Assembly (NCBI GenBank): GCA_045617925.1
Contig: JAZLJR010000030.1
Coordinates: forward strand, 1 to 33,865
Direction: 5' to 3'
DNA: 33,865 nucleotides
DNA from: CALELF01 sp045617925
GTDB taxonomy: Bacteria > Synergistota > Synergistia > Synergistales > Synergistaceae
Position numbers and translations under genes: made by a program. The notes beneath the pieces were generated by a model that searched no databases, was not told the DNA's origin, and worked only from the letters and a program-made list of their open reading frames with translations. Of the stretch, positions 32,796-33,865 are shown piece by piece. Position 1 is the stretch's first letter; each line of letters begins with the position of its first letter.

Positions 32796-33865
32796 ATGAA
32801 TAATTCGAAAAATAAATCAAAATTAGTAAATATAATTGCACTTTTGCTAGGGTTTGTTGTTGGCTGTGTATTGAATGTCACGGGTAGGGTGGGCATTAGC
32901 CGCTTGTTTTTATCACCTCTTGGATCCTTGTATGTCTCTATGTTGCAATTTGTTGCCTTACCCATGATATTTTGTGTTGTCATAGTTTCTATCACATCAC
33001 AATCAAGCATAAAAAAAATAGTCTCCTTAGTGTATAAGACTATTATCAGCGATATTTTATCTACAGCAATAATTGGTGTTATTGCTTTTTGTGTTACAGC
33101 TTTCTTTGTGACACGTAAATTTTTAACATTTGCTCCAACTGTCCTTGCCTACAAGCAAGTGTCTTTTGCACAAAAACACATAAATAAATTCATAACAACC
33201 GTGCCTTCAGACATTGTAGCAAAATTCATGCGAGAACATTTATTTTTTGTTCTTGTGGCTGCAATTTTGCTTGGTTTTCTCATAGTTTATAAAAAGAAAA
33301 AGTTTGATCCCCTCGCTCGGATGATTGTTTCAATAAATTCAGTATTGCAAGAAATGTTAAACATAATTGTCCTTTTTGCTCCCATAGGCATCTTTTCCGT
33401 AACTGCTAGTGCCTTTGCGAGTAATGACCTTGCAGTAGTGAGAAATTTGTTTGGCTTAGTCTGTATGACATTTGTGGTAGCTGTAGTCTATATACTACTT
33501 ACTACTACCCTAGTTGCTATTGCAACAAAAAATTCTTTTTGTGCTTGTCTTAAGGAAGAATTTTCTCCAGTGTTCTTTGGTTTTGTAACTAGTTCTTCAC
33601 CTGCATGTATTCCCCTAGCACAAAAATGTGCAGACGAATTGGGATGCCAAAGGGAAACATCTTCTTTTGTTGTTCCCTTAACAAACCTATTGATAAAAGC
33701 AGGAAGCACAATGAATATTTATTGCATGGTTGCCTTTGTTATAACTGCTAGTGGCACTGCAATGCCATTGACTAGATGGATTTTTATGATTTTTTTAGCA
33801 ATGGCTTGTGCTTTGGCAGTTCCTGCAATTCCTCTTGGAACTATTTTTGTTATTCCAACTGCACT
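32796..33865 (+). CDS. Second SDF-family transporter, divergent, 3' end outside window
   Basis: A paralogue starting 27 bases after the first transporter and still open at the window edge after 356 codons. It keeps the family plan: helix 1 VNIIALLLGFVVGCVLN, LQFVALPMIFCVVIV (50-64), LFAPIGIFSV (193-202), the hairpin 1 serines FVTSSSPACIPLA (263-275) and the PAIPLGTIF segment near the end. The helix 7 motif, NMDGT in the neighbour, aligns with IKAGS at 300-304, so the cation/substrate aspartate and asparagine are gone. It may have another substrate, or be a non-transporting partner. The ribosome site is weak (TTAAG). Confidence 0.85.
   Translation, partial: MNNSKNKSKLVNIIALLLGFVVGCVLNVTGRVGISRLFLSPLGSLYVSMLQFVALPMIFCVVIVSITSQSSIKKIVSLVYKTIISDILSTAIIGVIAFCVTAFFVTRKFLTFAPTVLAYKQVSFAQKHINKFITTVPSDIVAKFMREHLFFVLVAAILLGFLIVYKKKKFDPLARMIVSINSVLQEMLNIIVLFAPIGIFSVTASAFASNDLAVVRNLFGLVCMTFVVAVVYILLTTTLVAIATKNSFCACLKEEFSPVFFGFVTSSSPACIPLAQKCADELGCQRETSSFVVPLTNLLIKAGSTMNIYCMVAFVITASGTAMPLTRWIFMIFLAMACALAVPAIPLGTIFVIPTA

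Noticed and set aside
1..33865. CRISPR array, tRNA, rRNA or known riboswitch
   Set aside because: No regularly spaced repeats, cloverleaf-like sequences or recognisable riboswitch cores were seen on reading the intergenic regions.

Overview
The window looks like the chromosome of a low-GC diderm Firmicute, most likely a member of the Negativicutes (inference). It has a Bacillus-type PurR repressor of purine genes, yet also a 1260-residue AsmA/TamB-like envelope protein of the kind found in cells with an outer membrane, and a phosphatidylserine synthase/decarboxylase pair for making phosphatidylethanolamine. TGA, TAA and TAG all end genes here, so the genetic code appears standard.

Layout. 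(1) 1-4663, plus strand: the end of gyrA, psd, pssA, then iorA-iorB (indolepyruvate:ferredoxin oxidoreductase). (2) 4680-7595: an AT-rich module with a 768-residue adenine-type DNA methyltransferase that carries a nuclease-like N-terminus, plus a 58-residue ribbon-helix-helix protein. A perfect 16-bp inverted repeat bounds it. The arms look like the two halves of a bidirectional terminator that once separated convergent iorB and purR, so the module seems to have landed in the terminator loop. (3) 7602-15998, minus strand: a tight operon read tamB-like, lepA, hemW, ispE, purR. (4) 16203-26412, minus strand: a ten-gene run read serA, a ComGA/GspE-like ATPase, a five-gene peptide/nickel-type ABC importer, nnrD, tsaE, tsaB, closed by a strong terminator. 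(5) 26656-33865, plus strand: pgm; ybaK-type deacylase, RNase HI, HD-domain protein, mnmA; ppiB; then two tandem SDF (dicarboxylate/amino acid:cation symporter) genes, the second running off the window.

The most unusual part is the ABC importer. Its solute-binding protein is circularly permuted: after the signal peptide comes the canonical C-terminal part of an SBP_bac_5 protein, followed by the canonical N-terminal part, and the two ends meet at the same point of the family consensus. The DppB-type permease is cut by an in-frame TGA, after which 30 codons of normal family C-terminus continue in frame. The DppC-type permease has about 110 extra residues between its first membrane helix and its usual core. 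The second SDF transporter has lost the family's NMDGT motif.

Most other genes are ordinary housekeeping: membrane lipid synthesis, translation fidelity (lepA, mnmA, tsaB/tsaE, ybaK), isoprenoid and purine control, serine synthesis, glucose-phosphate metabolism and protein folding.
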